A DNA stretch of 64,000 nucleotides from Rhizomys pruinosus. Taxonomy: Eukaryota; Chordata; Mammalia; Rodentia; Spalacidae. The notes under the pieces are model-generated. The model saw only the letters and a list, made by a program, of their open reading frames with translations. It had not been told where the DNA came from and did no database searches. The stretch is taken from assembly GCA_009823505.1 (NCBI GenBank), contig VZQC01008065.1, positions 653,734 to 717,733 on the forward strand, in the 5' to 3' direction. Of this stretch, positions 47,140 to 60,349 are shown in pieces. How positions within the stretch are numbered: the first letter of the stretch is position 1; every line of letters starts with the position of its first letter. The position numbers and the translations under genes are program-made.

Positions 47140-48645
47140 AATGCAGTAGTTACACACGTACTATACCCTGGATGTGGAGATCTGAGAAAAAGTTGCTCTA
47201 ATCAGGTCCATCCTTTCACTGTGGCATGTAAGAGACAGAACTCAGGGTCTAAGCAACCACCATACTCCCAGAGCACCAACCCTTTTATGATCTTTAAAAC
47301 CAAGAAAAATAAAAGGAAATTGAAAACATGTTAAACAGTATAAGCATCTCTCAGATGGATCAAGAATTCCAGTTAAAATTGAAACTTGAAACTCACGAAT
47401 CAATGAATTTTTTTTTAATTGCAACTTACCGTAGCTTCATCTTATTTATGTTTTGTCTTCTTTGAATTGTCTGATATAGAATATAGATATATAATAATGG
47501 AGATTATGGTGGTCATGGTTCCTTAATATTGAGTGACTATTTAGGAAAAATGCCACTTCTGCCAATTAATACAAGTTATAAATTTAAACATTGATCTTGC
47601 TTTGAAACCACTGTTCAAACCCAAACTTATACGATTCAAAATAAGTGTTTCATTCTGTTTTTTTAGGTAGAAAGAAAATTGTTAATGCCTATGAAGGATC
47701 ATACTTGACTCAAAAAGACCAAAAGACAAAAAAGGGAATCTAAGTTTATTAGGGCAAAATGGCCAAATTCACATGACCCCCTGAAATACCCCTAAATTTA
47801 GCTTTAGATGAACTGAATAATGTAGCAAGATCCCGAAACAGCCAAAGTGATCTGTCCAGGGCCTCTGAGAATCTTGAATATTTGACCTCCTCTCACTTTT
47901 CCCAATACTTTGACTAAAAGAGCTCACAGACCACAACTTGTAGTGAATAGATCAGTGACCTCCAGCATTCTACTGTTTAATCCAACTTCCCTCCTGACGC
48001 ACTAAGCACTAAAATGTTCCTGGTTAGAAGTTGTTCGATCTCTACAGTTCAACTGCACAGACCCCTTAAATGTGGCCTGCTTGACTCCTTTTGGCTGCTG
48101 GCAGATTTTATTTTGTTAGAAACAGATAGTGTGCACTGGAGTTTTGAAAAATAATCTTCTTGAAAACATTGTCCCAGTTCTTTGGTTCTGTCTGCTCTAT
48201 TACCCAAAAAATGGGAAGAAGGCAAATGACTCATTCCTATAAGAAGCACTTCAAAGTTCCCAAGTTCGTAGGTAATCCACAATTGTATTCAGCATTTATA
48301 TGAGGGACTAGGGAAAGGGGGATACTTTAATTTGTGTCAGTGTTTGTGTTTTATATAATGATAAATTACAGCATATACAATTATGGTTTCTGTCAAACTT
48401 TTCAGATTTACAATTTGAATCCACCTTCCAGTTTTCTCCACTGATGCTGTATATTGATAACACCCAATGCACATTTCTAACACTTAGCTACATTTGAATC
48501 ATTTCAGTTATAAAATACCTAAATTTTATTTTGTATTTCAGAGTAAATATCATAATGTCAGTCATACAATTCTTCATATCTTAATCTTTATCAATAACTG
48601 ATAAGATACACTAATACTTAAAAACAAAAAATTCAAATTATTCTT
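47140..48645. other. No feature seen
   Basis: About 1.5 kb without recognised repeats or coding signal. Confidence 0.5.
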
Positions 48646-48650
48646 ATGTA

Positions 48651-48800
48651 CCAGGCATTGTGGCCACATACCTTTAATCCTATCACTCGGGAAACAAAGG
48701 CAGGTGGATATCTATGATATTGAGACTAGGTTGATTTACATGACATGATCCAGGGAGCTGGAGCTACAAGGAGACGCTGTCTCAAAACAACAAAAAGTGG
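48651..48800 (+). repeat. Old B1 SINE
   Basis: ACCAGGCATTGTGGCCACAT, CTTTAATCCTATCACTCGGG, AAAGGCAGGTGGATATCT and CTGTCTCAAAACAACAAAAAG. All B1 blocks are in order but strongly diverged. Confidence 0.8.
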
Positions 48801-49214
48801 TTTGCAAATTTTAGTCTATCTACTATTACAGCCAATAAACTGATACTCTGCCATGTCCATGTCCTGATTTTGAGCTCCATATATTGACCTGTGTATTGCT
48901 TTCAGGAAATGTAGGCACTATCAGTTTTCAAAAGGAAGAAAAATAAGGTCTCATTGTCCCTGGGGTAAAATAGAAGCTATTTGATATATCACCCCCCCAA
49001 ACTCAAATTACACAAATAGTGAAATTATCCATAACAAGAATGTAGGCAGAGATCAAATTTATAATACTGAAGTCTGTATTGAACCCCAGATAATGAACAT
49101 TTCCCTATGTAGTCCACAAAATGCAGGATATCCTAGAAAACGTTTGGCGCTTCAGAGTGCCCTGGCTTGTAAGGGTTGGCTGCCACATAACAAAGCTCAG
49201 ATAGGACATTTTTA

Positions 49215-51140
49215 AAATATTTATTTGTTATTTTTTCCCTTTAATTTTACATTACTCTAAAATATGCATATACACCCTCTACCCATATACCAAAATTACA
49301 AAGTCTGAAAATAAGTGGTAGGTTAATTTTAGAGACCATTAAGGGATCCACCTTATAACAGCTCAGTTGTTTTCAGATAAAAACAAATATAACATTAACT
49401 TTGCTCAGTTTGCCTTACAACTAGGGACTTGGTGCTACCATCCACAGATGAGGGATACCATTCACCCTTTGTTTTCTGGGACTGTTTTATTTCACTTAGC
49501 ATAATGGCTTCTATTTGCAATCCATTTGCAAGCAAAGTTCATGATGTCATCTTTCTTTACCACTGCATAGAACTCCATTGTGTAGATACCACATTTTCTT
49601 TACTCATTCTTCAGTTGAGGGGCACTTGGGTTGCTTCTACCTCTTTGCTATTGTGAAGAAGGCTACAGTAAACATAAATGTGCCTGTATCTTTGTGGGAT
49701 GATGAGTCTTGTTGGTATATATCCAGGAGTGGTATGAGTGAGTCAGATGGGAGGCTCATTTTTAGTTATTTGAGAATTCTCCAAACTGCTTGACTTAGTG
49801 GTTGTAGAGTTTATATTCCCAGCAGCAGTGGATGAGTGTTCCCCCTTCTCCACTACCTCTCCAGCATTTGGTATCCTTTGTTTTCTTGACCATAGCTAGT
49901 CTTACTGGAGTAAGATGAAATCTTAAGGAGGTTTTAATTTGCATTTTCTTAATAATAATTAGTGATGTTGAACACTTTTTAAGATGTTTCCCAGCCATCT
50001 TTACTTCTTCATTTGAGAAGTATCTGTTCAGCTCTTCACCCCATCTTTTGGGTGGGTCATTTGTTTTCTTCCTCCTTTGTATTTTTGAGTGCTTTATATA
50101 CTCTGGATATTAATGCTCTATCAGATTTATCACTGGCAAAGGTTTCTTCCCACTCTGTGGGTTTTCTTTGTTTCTTTTGCTGAAGCTCTTCACTTTAATA
50201 TAGTCCCCCCCTTGTCAATTGTTGACCTTATTTTTTGTGCAGCTGCTGTCTGAATTAGAAAGTATTTTCCTTTGCCTATGACTTGTAAGTTACTACCACA
50301 TTTCCTCTATCATTTTCAGAGTTCCAGGTTTCACATTGAGGTCTTTGATAAATTTGGAGTTGATATTTTTTTTACATGGTGAGAGGTAGGGGTTCAGTTT
50401 TATTCTTCTACAAGTGGTGATCCAGTTATGATAACACCATTAGCTGAAGATTCTGCCTTTCTTCCACTGAGTCTTCTTGGCCCCTTGGTCGAATATGAGG
50501 TGGCTGAAATTGGGTGTGCTCAGGTTTGGATCTTCAGTTTGTTCCATTGATCTATGAGTCTGTTTTTGTGCCAATACCAGGCTGTTTTTATGAATGTAGC
50601 CTTGTAATACTGTTTGAAGTCTGGTGTGATAACACCCCCCCCCCAACATATTGCTCTTTTTGCTCAGGGTTGTTTTGGCTATCCAGGGTCTTTTGATTTT
50701 CCATATGAACTTTAGGATTTTTTTTCCCCTAGGTCTATGAAGAATTTAATTGGGATTACATTGAATCTGTATATTACTTTGGACAGGATGATCATTTTTA
50801 CTATATTAATTCATCCAATCCATGATCATGAGAGGTCCTTCCATTTTCTGGTATCTTCCTCAATCTTCTTCTTGAGTGATACAAATTTTTCACTGTAGAG
50901 ATTTTCAGTGCTTTTGGTCAGGTTTATTCCTAGATATTTTATTTTTGGAGGCTATTGTGACTAGAAAAGTATCCTTGTATTCCTTTTTTAAATTGCTTGT
51001 CATCAGCCAAAGAAAGGCTACTGATTTTTCTAGCTTAATTTTGTATGCCACCAATTTACTAAACCTGTTGATGGTTTCTAGGAATTTTCTGGTAGAGTTT
51101 TTGGCAACCTTTAGGTAAACTATCATGCCATCCTATTGGA
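49215..51140 (-). mobile_element. 5'-truncated antisense L1 (ORF2 C-terminal half and 3' UTR)
   Basis: About 1.9 kb of continuous antisense L1. The 3' UTR side lies at 49215-49430 (TTAATTTTACATTACTCTAA), then the complement of the ORF2 C-terminal region, up to the thumb/RT region near 51137. It shares blocks with 526-780, 19330-19658 and 52850-53504. Frames are broken throughout, so it is non-functional. The C-run at 50636-50643 is a local homopolymer. Confidence 0.88.
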
Positions 51141-51471
51141 AATTAAAAAAAAAATTTGGAATAGCTCAGAAATGTACAGAGAGTGATAGTTACAATAAAG
51201 GACTGACCTCTCCGAATATTTTGCTTTTATTAAAGATTCTTAAGATGGTCCTGTTCTAGATCATATAAGAAATAGACGATCATTGAACATATGGCATATT
51301 TAGGACAGAGGACCTGGAACAAGTAAGAAATGAACTCATCTAGAAGCCTTCTCCTTGTAAAAGATCTCATATAATATCAGTGCATATTGTGCAAGCTGTC
51401 AAGGGATGAAGCCAATAAATAGTCCTACCCAGATGGAAACCCTAGGAACCAAAACAATGACTGACACAGAA

Positions 51472-51532
51472 AACACACACACACACACACACGTGTGTGT
51501 GTGGTGTGTGTGTGTATGTATGTATGTATAAG
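51472..51532. repeat. (CA)n-(TG)n inverted microsatellite
   Basis: An ACACAC run meets a GTGTGT run at ACGTGT, then TATGTATG. Head-to-head CA and TG arms can pair as a hairpin. Confidence 0.95.
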
Positions 51533-52124
51533 TAACAATAATAATCAAGAAAGTTTGCATGGAAATTGAGAGTGAGTCATGGACACATAGAAAGAGGCGG
51601 AAAGGGACTGGGATGCATGGAAAGACTCATTTATGATGTTCACAAACAAATTAAAAAGGGGTGCAGGGTATTAAACTAACAGGATGATGCTTCCTTAATT
51701 CGTGGAAAATGCTTTTACTAAAGGCATTGTCTGAAAATTAAACTTAAGGACAAATTTTGATAAAGATATAAATAATTTTACATCTGTTCTGTGACACCAG
51801 AATCGAGACTAAGCCTATGAATTGTTCATAGCCACCTCTTTATATGTCAGTATAAGTCAGATGTTTGGAAATTGATAAAATTTATTATATTAAGACAGAT
51901 TTTCATTTACATATTTATATAATTTCATTTTACCTAATATTTTTCTTGAGAAATATTTTGATAAATAGAAAAAAGTTTCTGAAAAGCATAATGAATCAAT
52001 ATTGTACTGGGGATACAATACACTATTGGAATGCTTGCTAAGCATACATCAGGCCCTACCATACACCATGATTAAAATTGAATTGGAAATAAAAAGACAA
52101 AAAAAATATTTTTTTTCTTTCCCC

Positions 52125-52311
52125 TTTTCTTTGTGCCTGTGAGTACCCTCATGTCCTGCAATGCCTGCAGAGATCAGAAGAGGGTGTTGGATTCCCTTGT
52201 GATTGGAGATTCAGAAGAATGTTAGCTACCATGTGGATGCTGGGAATAAAACTTCTGTCGTCTTCAAAAGCAATCAGTACTCCTAACTGTGGAGTCATCT
52301 CTCTATCCCCT
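52125..52311 (-). mobile_element. Old B2/B3-type SINE
   Basis: An antisense diverged copy: GCAATGCCTGCAGAGATCAG, AAGAGGGTGTTGGATTCCC, ACCATGTGGATGCTGGG and TGGAGTCATCTCTCTATCCC. Single internal unit. Confidence 0.75.
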
Positions 52312-52689
52312 TTCTTTCCACTTTACAACATAGGCACTTGTGCTTGCAGGTATATGCATGCATTCCATATAAAAGGAAAGATATCTCAGGCTTGTAAGTT
52401 CAATACCTTCTTGGGCAACTTAGAGAGATAAATATGTGACTGTTCCCTAGATAACATAGAAACATTGAAGCATTCAAACATTTTATAGAATTCTCCAGAA
52501 GCAGAGATCAGTTTTCTCCTAGTAATATATTTATTCTGTCTAGCACAGATGCATCTATCTCAGGCATATATCAAGAAGACTTGCTTCTTGCAGATGTGTA
52601 TTTTTATCTATAATGAATAGTCTCAGAAAATGTAAGATAAAATTGATGTGTAATGATCTGGAAATAATGTTCCTTGAAAATACAATATT

Positions 52690-53915
52690 CTTTTTTGTGT
52701 GCTTTTATTGATGTTTTGTGTATTTCAGACAACATTTTTCCATTCATTTTAGGCATATTCCCTCTTTCCTTCCTCCCACCCCACCCCAGATCATGCATTC
52801 GCCATAACTGTCCTGCATCTTTCTCTCAGTCATTTTTTTATGCTTAGGGATTCTCATTTTCCTCCATTAATTTTATATTTCTCTAAAATATGGTCACATA
52901 CTCTCCACTCATATACAGTAATTACAGAGTCTGAAAATAAATGGTGGGTGGATTCTAGAGCGCTTTGATAGATTTAGATTGTAACAACATAGTTGCTTTC
53001 AGATAAACAGGAATATAACAATAATGTTGTTCAGCTTGCCTTTCACCTGGGGGGATTTGCTTTTAGCATCCACAAGTGAGGGAAACCATTTGCTGTTTGT
53101 TTTTCTGGGACTGTGTTACTTCACTTAGCATAATGACTTCAAGTTCCATCCATTTACCTCCAAAGTTCATAATGTCATCTTTCTGTACCACTGAATAGTA
53201 CTCCATTGTGTAGATGTACCACATTTTTATCAGCCACTCGGCTGTTGAGGGGAATTTGGGTGGATTCCAGCTCTCTTCACTATTGTGTGAATAAACATGG
53301 ATGTGCATGTATCTTTGCAGTAGGATGAGTCTTTTGGGTTATATATGCAGGGATTGTATGACTTGGTCAGGTGGTAGTCTCATTTTGAGTCTTTTAAGGG
53401 TTCTCCACACTACTTTCCATAGTGGTTGTACATTTATATTCCCACCAACAGTGGATGAGCAGTACCCTTTCCCCATAACCTCTCCAGCATCTGTCATCTT
53501 TCCCTACAAGACATAGGCATAGGAAAAGACTTTCTAAATCAGTCAGCAGCTGCACAGGAAATAAGGTCAACAGCCGAGAAATGGGACCTCATCAAACTCA
53601 AAGGCTTCTGTACAGCTAAAGAAACAATCAAGGAAATGAAGAGAAAACCTACAGAGTGAAAGGAAATCTTTATCAGTGATACATCTGACAGAGCATTAAT
53701 GTCAAGAATATATGACCTACTCAAAAAACAAAGAAGTAAGAAAACAAATGACCTACTCAAAAGATGGAGTAAAAAACTGAACAGAGACTTCACCAAAAGA
53801 TAGCTGAGAAACATCTTAAAAAGTGTTCAACATCATTAATAACTAAGGAAATGAAAATTAAAACCACTCTAGGATATCATCTTACTCTGATACAATTAGC
53901 TAAGATCAATAAAAT
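52690..53915 (-). mobile_element. L1 with probable 5' inversion
   Basis: 52690-53504 is antisense L1 3' UTR and ORF2 end: TTTTATTGATGTTTTGTGTA at its terminus, then blocks matching 18137-19658. At about 53504 the orientation switches, and 53505-53915 reads in sense as the ORF2 part immediately upstream in L1 (AGACTTTCTAAATCAGTCAG onward). As at 19658, the halves are adjacent in L1 but opposed, as expected from twin priming. The alternative is that 53505-53915 belongs to the sense L1 that follows, which repeats about 55 bp of it. Confidence 0.7.
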
Positions 53916-53939
53916 ATATTCTTAACATAAGAAATATGT

Positions 53940-56130
53940 TAAAACCACTTTAAGATATCATTTTGTTCCAATAAGACTGGCTAGGATCAAGAAAACAAAT
54001 GATACCAAGTGATGGAGAGGTTGTGGAGAAAGGGGACCACTCATCCACTGCTGGTGGGAATGTAAACTCATAGAACCACTATGGAAGCAGTGTGGAGAAC
54101 CCATGGAAGACTTGGAATGAACTTGCCACCTGACCCAGCCACACCACTCCTGGGTATATATCCACAAGACTCATCTTACTACAGAGATACATGCACAGCC
54201 ATGTTTATTGCAGCTCTCTTCACAATAGCAAAGAGCTGGAACCAACACAAGTGCCCCTCAACTGACGAGTGAATAGAGAAAATGTGGTACATCTACAGAA
54301 CGGAGTTCTATGCAGTGGTAAAGAAAGATGAAATCATGAGCTTTGCAGGTAAATGGATGGAGCTAGAAGAAATCATGCTAAGTGAAGTAAAACAGTCCCA
54401 GAAAAACAAACAACAAATGGTATCCCTCATCTGTGGATGCTAGCGCCAATTACCTAATTGTATGGCAAACTGAGCAACGTTAATGTGATCTGAGAAGAAC
54501 TGTGCTCTTATACTCTGATCCCTTAAAAAAAAAAACAAACAAACAAACAAACAAAAAAACCCGTCTGAACATTGAAAGGAAGAAAAGCCTCAGATTGCCA
54601 TAAACATCGAACCCTTCTGTGGATCCTACATGTAACAACTATTTATAATGAGTCCTAATGAAACTTATACCTTGTAGGTGCAACAAAGGTTTTGATATGA
54701 GAGACTTTCTTGCCTTCCCCCCCCCATAGAACAAGGAGAAATATGAATGATGAAGTGTTCTCCAAATGTAAATTAGAGACAACTTCTTATAGAGGTAATA
54801 TCTTATAAAAACGGGTAAAAACTGCCTTCTTTAATTGACTAATAGACATAAGAACGTGAAAAGGATTATCCTCTGTTTAGAACCAAAATAATATAATATA
54901 ATAATAAAGTCCTTGGGCTTGCACTTAGGAAAGTATCATTAATGCAGGAGCTCTGACATCAGCAATGGATTGTTCTCCAGGGGGATGTTGGCCAGGGATC
55001 CAAGGCCCCACAAAAGGTACGGGCTTCCTTGCCCCTAAATTGGGATATCTGCAGGAGGCCAGGCGATAAATCCCTGCTGCCGATACAAGACCTGACGTTA
55101 ACAGGGAGGGATGTATTGAGACCGCACAATGCAATGTGTACAGATGTCTTCTGGAATCCAGAGAAGTTACCAAAGGCACTACTTACAACCATATAAGCAA
55201 ATATTGGGTCTCCACTGAGTCAAACACAAAGACAAAGTACGGACTGCCACCGCAGCACCAACTACACAACTCACACTGACCTGGAAATTCTGTGACAGCA
55301 GAGGAGCCATAGTGCCTGCATCATCCCAAATCTAATTGGCTATGGCTCTCTCCTTGGGAGGAATAACCCTGGCTGATGCCAACAAGCATTACCATTCTAC
55401 AGGTTAGGAGATGCTATAAGTCACAGTAAGAACCTGTTTTCAATATTTAATAGTGTTTGGAAAAATGTAATTCATGGATTAACATATCCTCCAAACATTA
55501 AAATGTCATTTTGCCTACCAAAGTAACCTCACCATAACTATTGTGCTGCTTAAATAACTTATATCTATATGCTGTGCTTTCATTAGTAGGATCGAAGTTA
55601 CTCCTGGACAAACTGTCAGCCCTTATGAAGGATACAAGCAGAAGTGACCGAGCTACCAAGTCAACACCTCTCAAGAGAGAGTGGGACTGTTTGCTTCTCA
55701 CCCACCTGTGCCCTTTTCTGGCCTAGGCAACAATCTGCGGAAGATAGGGGCAATGGTAGAATGTAAAGGCTTAATGATTGGGTGTGAATGGTGTAACTAC
55801 AGCGAAGTAGTGTCTGGGTCCACTCATTTGATCAACTTGATTGAACCAAACAACCTGTCACCCCCCCCCACTGGATGGCATCTTTGGGGCCGTGGGTTTG
55901 GGCACAACAAGCCTGCAGATTGGTTTGCCGACCGGATTAGGAAGGATGCTTGTGTACCTCATGGATTCTACCATTATAGCTAAAAATGAAAAAAAAAAAT
56001 GGAGATAAGCAGGCCAGTTATGGCAGAATACATTGACTGCGGATGGGTGGGGGTGGGGCGGGGGAGGGAAAGGGAAATAAGCCTGAACTGAATTGGAAAA
56101 AATGTATGAAATGCACAAAGCATCAATAAA
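53940..56130 (+). mobile_element. Sense L1 3' end interrupted by family X repeat
   Basis: 53940-54460 is sense ORF2 C-terminal sequence (AAAATGTGGTACATCTACAG, GGTAAATGGATGGAGCTAGA). L1 3' UTR sequence follows, then a foreign 1.4 kb repeat (54558-56000). From about 56005 the 3' terminal L1 sequence resumes: TATGGCAGAATACATTGACTG matches 57580-57600 and ATGAAATGCACAAAGCATCA precedes AATAAAAATT and a poly-A run. The L1 is 5' truncated and broken. Confidence 0.7.
54558..56000 (+). mobile_element. Unnamed repeat, family X, copy 3
   Basis: Starts near ACCCGTCTGAACATTG after an A-rich AAACAAACAAAC tract and runs to an A-run at 55988-55999. It is colinear with 41426-42765, and its last ~260 bp is colinear with the complement of 8146-8460. 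It is longer than copy 2 because of small insertions. A 100-codon frame (55681-55983) is not conserved in copy 2, so it is not evidence of coding. Confidence 0.8.
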
Positions 56131-56139
56131 AATTAAAAA

Positions 56140-56580
56140 AAAAACAACAAAAAAAATATCCTTATTAAAAAAATATGATGGATTGCTTTCCTCTTCCTGA
56201 GGAATGGTACACAAAGTTGTTTTCTAGATTCAACACACATGAAAAAAAGAAATATGTCAGTATTCCTTTTATTATTTATTTTTAATTTCAAAAATGATTT
56301 TTACTAAAGGAAAATTTGAAAACCATGAAGCACAGATCATCTCCTGGTGTAATCATTCATGGTCTTGTAGCTCATGCACATGTGTCAACCTCACCATTCC
56401 TTCAGTCTGAGCCTTAAAATTTGGAGTGCCAAAGTGTTCATTTGTAATAAAAAAGAAAATTGTATTACTAACCCTTTCTTTCTTCTGCATTTAAATCCAA
56501 CCTTCCTAATTCATCTTGTCTTGTTCACTGACATCTTATTTTGCTCTTTTAAAATTAGCCCCCTCTTTTAAATATACTCA
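56140..56580. other. No feature seen
   Basis: AT-rich spacer between two sense L1 3' ends. Confidence 0.5.
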
Positions 56581-56584
56581 ACAG

Positions 56585-57700
56585 ATGACCCTCTCCAAAG
56601 ATGGAGTAAAGAACTGAACAAAGACTTCACAAATGAAGAAGTAAAGTTGGCTGTGAAACATTTCAAAAACTCTTCAACGTCACTTCAATAATTATGAAAA
56701 TGCAATAAAACCACTTTCATCTTACTCTGGTAAAACAGGATATGATCAAGAAAACAAAGAATACCGAATGCTGGAGAGGTTATGGGTAATGGAAAACATT
56801 CATCCACTGCTGGTGGGAATGCAAATCCCCACAACCCCTATGGAAAACAGTGTGGAGAACCCTCAAAAACTCAAAAGACTCTGACCCAGTAATACTACTC
56901 CTGCGCACATACGAACAAGACATATCCTATCCCAGAGATACATGCACATCTATATTTATTGCAGCTCTCTTCACAATAGCGAAGAGTTGGAAGCAACCTA
57001 AATGTCTTTCAAACAACAACAACTAGCAGATTAAGAAAATTGGTACATCTACACAATGGAGTTTTATGCAGCAGTAAGGAAAGATGACATCATGAACTTT
57101 GCAGGTAAATGGATGGAACTAGAAGCCATTATGCTAAATGAAGTAACACAATCCCAGAAAAACAATGGAGTCACTCATTTGTGGATCCTAGCACCAAATC
57201 TCTATTGGTAAGGCAAATTAAATAATTCTTTTTTTTTCTTTCATTTTTAGTAAATAAATATCTGCTGTTACTCAACAATTTGCAATGTAATATAGTAATA
57301 TAAAGTAATACGTTTCTTGACCTGTATACAACTCTACTGTCAAAATATGAATTCCTAAACATGTTTTGGAATTAACATATATTTTATTGTCATACATCAT
57401 AATCTTGCTATGTGTGTGGTGTGTATATATGCATATTTTGGAGCTATATAAATTCAAAGGAATAACAACAACAACAAAGACTGCATCCAAGAACTGACTG
57501 AAACAGTAAACTTCTGTCCAAAACAGTAAACTTCTGTACTGAAAATTTTAATAAAGGCTAAGAAAAAGATGAAACATGTATATGGCAGAATGCATGAGCT
57601 CTGGTTGGGTAGGGGGCAAGGAAGGGTCTAAATTTGATTAAGAAATGTAGAAATGTTGTATGAAATGCACAAAACTTCAATAAAATTTGGTTGTTATAAA
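56585..57700 (+). mobile_element. 5'-truncated sense L1 with 3' UTR
   Basis: ORF2 C-terminal region at 56585-57220 (AGATGGAGTAAAGAACTGAA, CATCCACTGCTGGTGGGAAT, GGTAAATGGATGGAACTAG), then a 3' UTR of about 480 bp ending ATGAAATGCACAAAACTTCA and AATAAAATTTGG. This is the best reference in the window for the L1 3' end used to interpret the other copies. Frames are broken. Confidence 0.88.
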
Positions 57701-58004
57701 AGAAAGAATTAGCTTGTAACTATCATTCCTCCCCATTGGTACTGTGGGTAAGCTGATACAGGAAATAGACTGTGCCAAGATGCTGCTGTCTCTCCACCAG
57801 TATCTCTTAAACTACCTGGATCTCCATAGGTTGTACTATTTCCTGACTCCATCTATGGTTTTCCTTTTGTTTTCCACACTTTCTGATTCTGGACCAGTCT
57901 TTCTGATACACCATACATTAAAAACCAGGGGATGGAGACAAAGGTGAAGTTGAATTATGGGATTGAAATGGGTGACATGGCTGTTCATTTTACTGGTGTA
58001 CCAT

Positions 58005-58105
58005 CAATAATCCTGGCACTTGGGATAGTGAGGCAGAAGGATTAATAAAATTTTGAGATGGAGACTTTTGAGCCCAAGTGAGCTACATAGTGCTCTCCAG
58101 GCCAG
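58005..58105 (+). repeat. Possible B1 remnant
   Basis: AATCCTGGCACTTGGGATAG, GAGGCAGAAGG, then GAGCCCAAGTGAGCTACATAGTG. The order is that of B1 but the sequence is heavily decayed. Confidence 0.5.
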
Positions 58106-58729
58106 AATTCCTTACAGACTCATAACATTCTGGAATAAAGTATCTTACAATTGATGTGTTCTTAGTATAAGTAACAATATTTCTTTGTATTTTATTTCAA
58201 GAGAAAGTCTCACCACCATCCAAAATTAGAGTAAATAAATAAGGAAATGACTATCCATGGTACCTTTGTTGTTTGCTTGTTTTGTCTTCCAAAGCCTGCA
58301 CCTAGCATGGATGGAAGAGTCAGTGCTTCGTTGATGCTACAAGAGACCATTTCTCACTTTCCCACCAATCCATATCAGGAGTTCATCATTCAGTACCAGA
58401 AACCTATGTTCTAAAAATGGGAAGAGTCTTGGCTAGATATTAACAGTCCCCTTCTTTTTAAGAGAAGCATAGGAAAATCTCTTCCCATGAATTGTTCGGT
58501 TCGATTTGCACCAACGTTTTTGTTTTCACTCTCTGAAACAAGCAATTTGGTCTAGTTTGCTGTGATTGATGTAGTTAGTACACTGGAGATATTTATGCTA
58601 TCCATTTCCTGCTACTCTTGTCAGCTTTCCCATCTCATATGTTTTCAAAATCTAATTGGTTTGAGAGTACAGCTACATTGGATATAGCTTTATTTTTCTA
58701 CATAATATGTAAAATACTGCCTACAAATC

Positions 58730-60345
58730 TGTATTCATATAGGTATATATAAATATGTATGAGTGGCAGTATCAAGGGAGAAATGGGGATACTTTAAATG
58801 GAAAAGACATGGAGAAGATATGGAGAGAGGACTAGACATATAAGGGGAGAGAAGAGAGATAAATAATTCCTATCTGGGGTAAAAAAATTGATAGAATCAT
58901 ATTAGTCTAACAACATTTTGACATGGGATATTTCTACATATGTCCATGTGCCAAGATGAAGGCTACATAACAAAAAACAGCACCAGACAGGGGAAAACTT
59001 CATCTGATTCATTGACTAGGGTAGTCCAAGAGACTCACAAAATGATATAGGTTATTGCCACAGCCCTTGATTGCTTGCTGAAATTAAGGTTAAGACCCTA
59101 TTGCTGAAGACATGACATAATTTGGAGACTGTGTTTGGAGCAATGGAAGCCGCCTAACCTGAACAACAACTCTCATAGCTTTGGAGAGCACTATGCAAGC
59201 TGCTAAGGGAGAGCATCAGTCAATTATCCAGCACTAGCTTTAAGACCAAATATCCAGGTCAATGACCAGCATAGCATATACCATTGGTACAGGAGAGGCA
59301 TGTTTATTTTGGGGAAAATCAATGGCTAACTAATTGGACCTAAAGCCCACTCAGTGGGGAGGAAAATTCATGTGTGCTATTGTAATCCTAGCCAGATGCA
59401 CACAGCTTGAGAGGTCATAGATCTTAAAGAAATCCCTAATATTGACACATCCTGAGGCTAAGGTAACATCTTACTAACATAGTAAGGACGCTTACTAAAA
59501 AGAGATATTCTTATGTTTGCAAATATCCCAGACACCACTCAAAAAACGAGGTTCTTTTGCACCAGATAAAGAATACTACTGAGTCCTACAACTGTACACA
59601 GACAGATATGGTCTGTGAATTGTTCATGCCTAGGTGACACATCTCAAATGGAACCTTTACACATAAGCCCCACATAACATAGAACAAGGACCCAGGAATC
59701 CATGAATTAAGGACTCTCTCCCATGCAACAGGAGGCCAGGAACTCAAAAGGGGATAAATGGCCAAACCATGGAGATCAGGAATCTACAGAGTGTGGTACC
59801 ATTGACAGGTCGCCTATATTCAGCTTCACCCACCCAGGGCTCAGGAAACGCTGTGGAAGAGGGAGCTGAAAGATTGTAAGGGCTGGGGAGGTGGTGGAAT
59901 ATCAAATAGAAATAGAATGTACAAGTTCCTGGGTCCCTGTTCATATGCCACTAAAGCATTTGTATCAGCATGCACAAGACCCATGCAAGCTCAACAGGAC
60001 AAAAAACCCAGTCCAGAACTGCAAAATTGGGTAGCAGAACCCAATTTGGCTGAAGAAATATTGGCAGCTGATTGCATTAGATGAGGGAAAACTGGCCTTC
60101 TTTGGGAAATGAACTCTGAATAGGCTGACTACAGCTCAGGGGATGAACTGGCATGGAGGAATTGATGGAGAGAGTAGTTTGATGCAATGGACTCTAGCAC
60201 AAATGACAGAATGTTTGAACTGAGGGGGGTGGGATGGAGCTGCGGAAGTGAGCCAATGGAGGTGGGCCAATGGAGAAGCCGGTATAAAGATAATTAAGAC
60301 TGATTGAACATTTATGTATGAAACACATAAAAAATTTAATAATAT
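58730..60345 (+). repeat. Old L1-like 3' region
   Basis: A non-coding stretch of about 1.6 kb ending TATGAAACACATAAAAAATT and TAATAA, similar in layout to the L1 3' terminus ATGAAATGCACAAAACTTCA. The body has the feel of an old rodent LINE 3' UTR that I recognise only loosely. The left edge is uncertain. ORFs up to 66 codons only. Confidence 0.4.
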
Positions 60346-60349
60346 ATTT

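Noticed and set aside
45790..47140. ORFs of 281-407 codons
   Set aside because: They run through the 821-base N gap; unknown bases cannot give a stop, so the length is artificial.
51472..51532. CRISPR-like or hairpin repeat at the CA/TG junction
   Set aside because: A simple inverted microsatellite with no repeat-spacer pattern, in a mammalian genome.
55681..55983. A 100-codon frame in family X considered as a conserved gene
   Set aside because: The frame is not open in copy 2 or copy 1, so coding selection is not supported.
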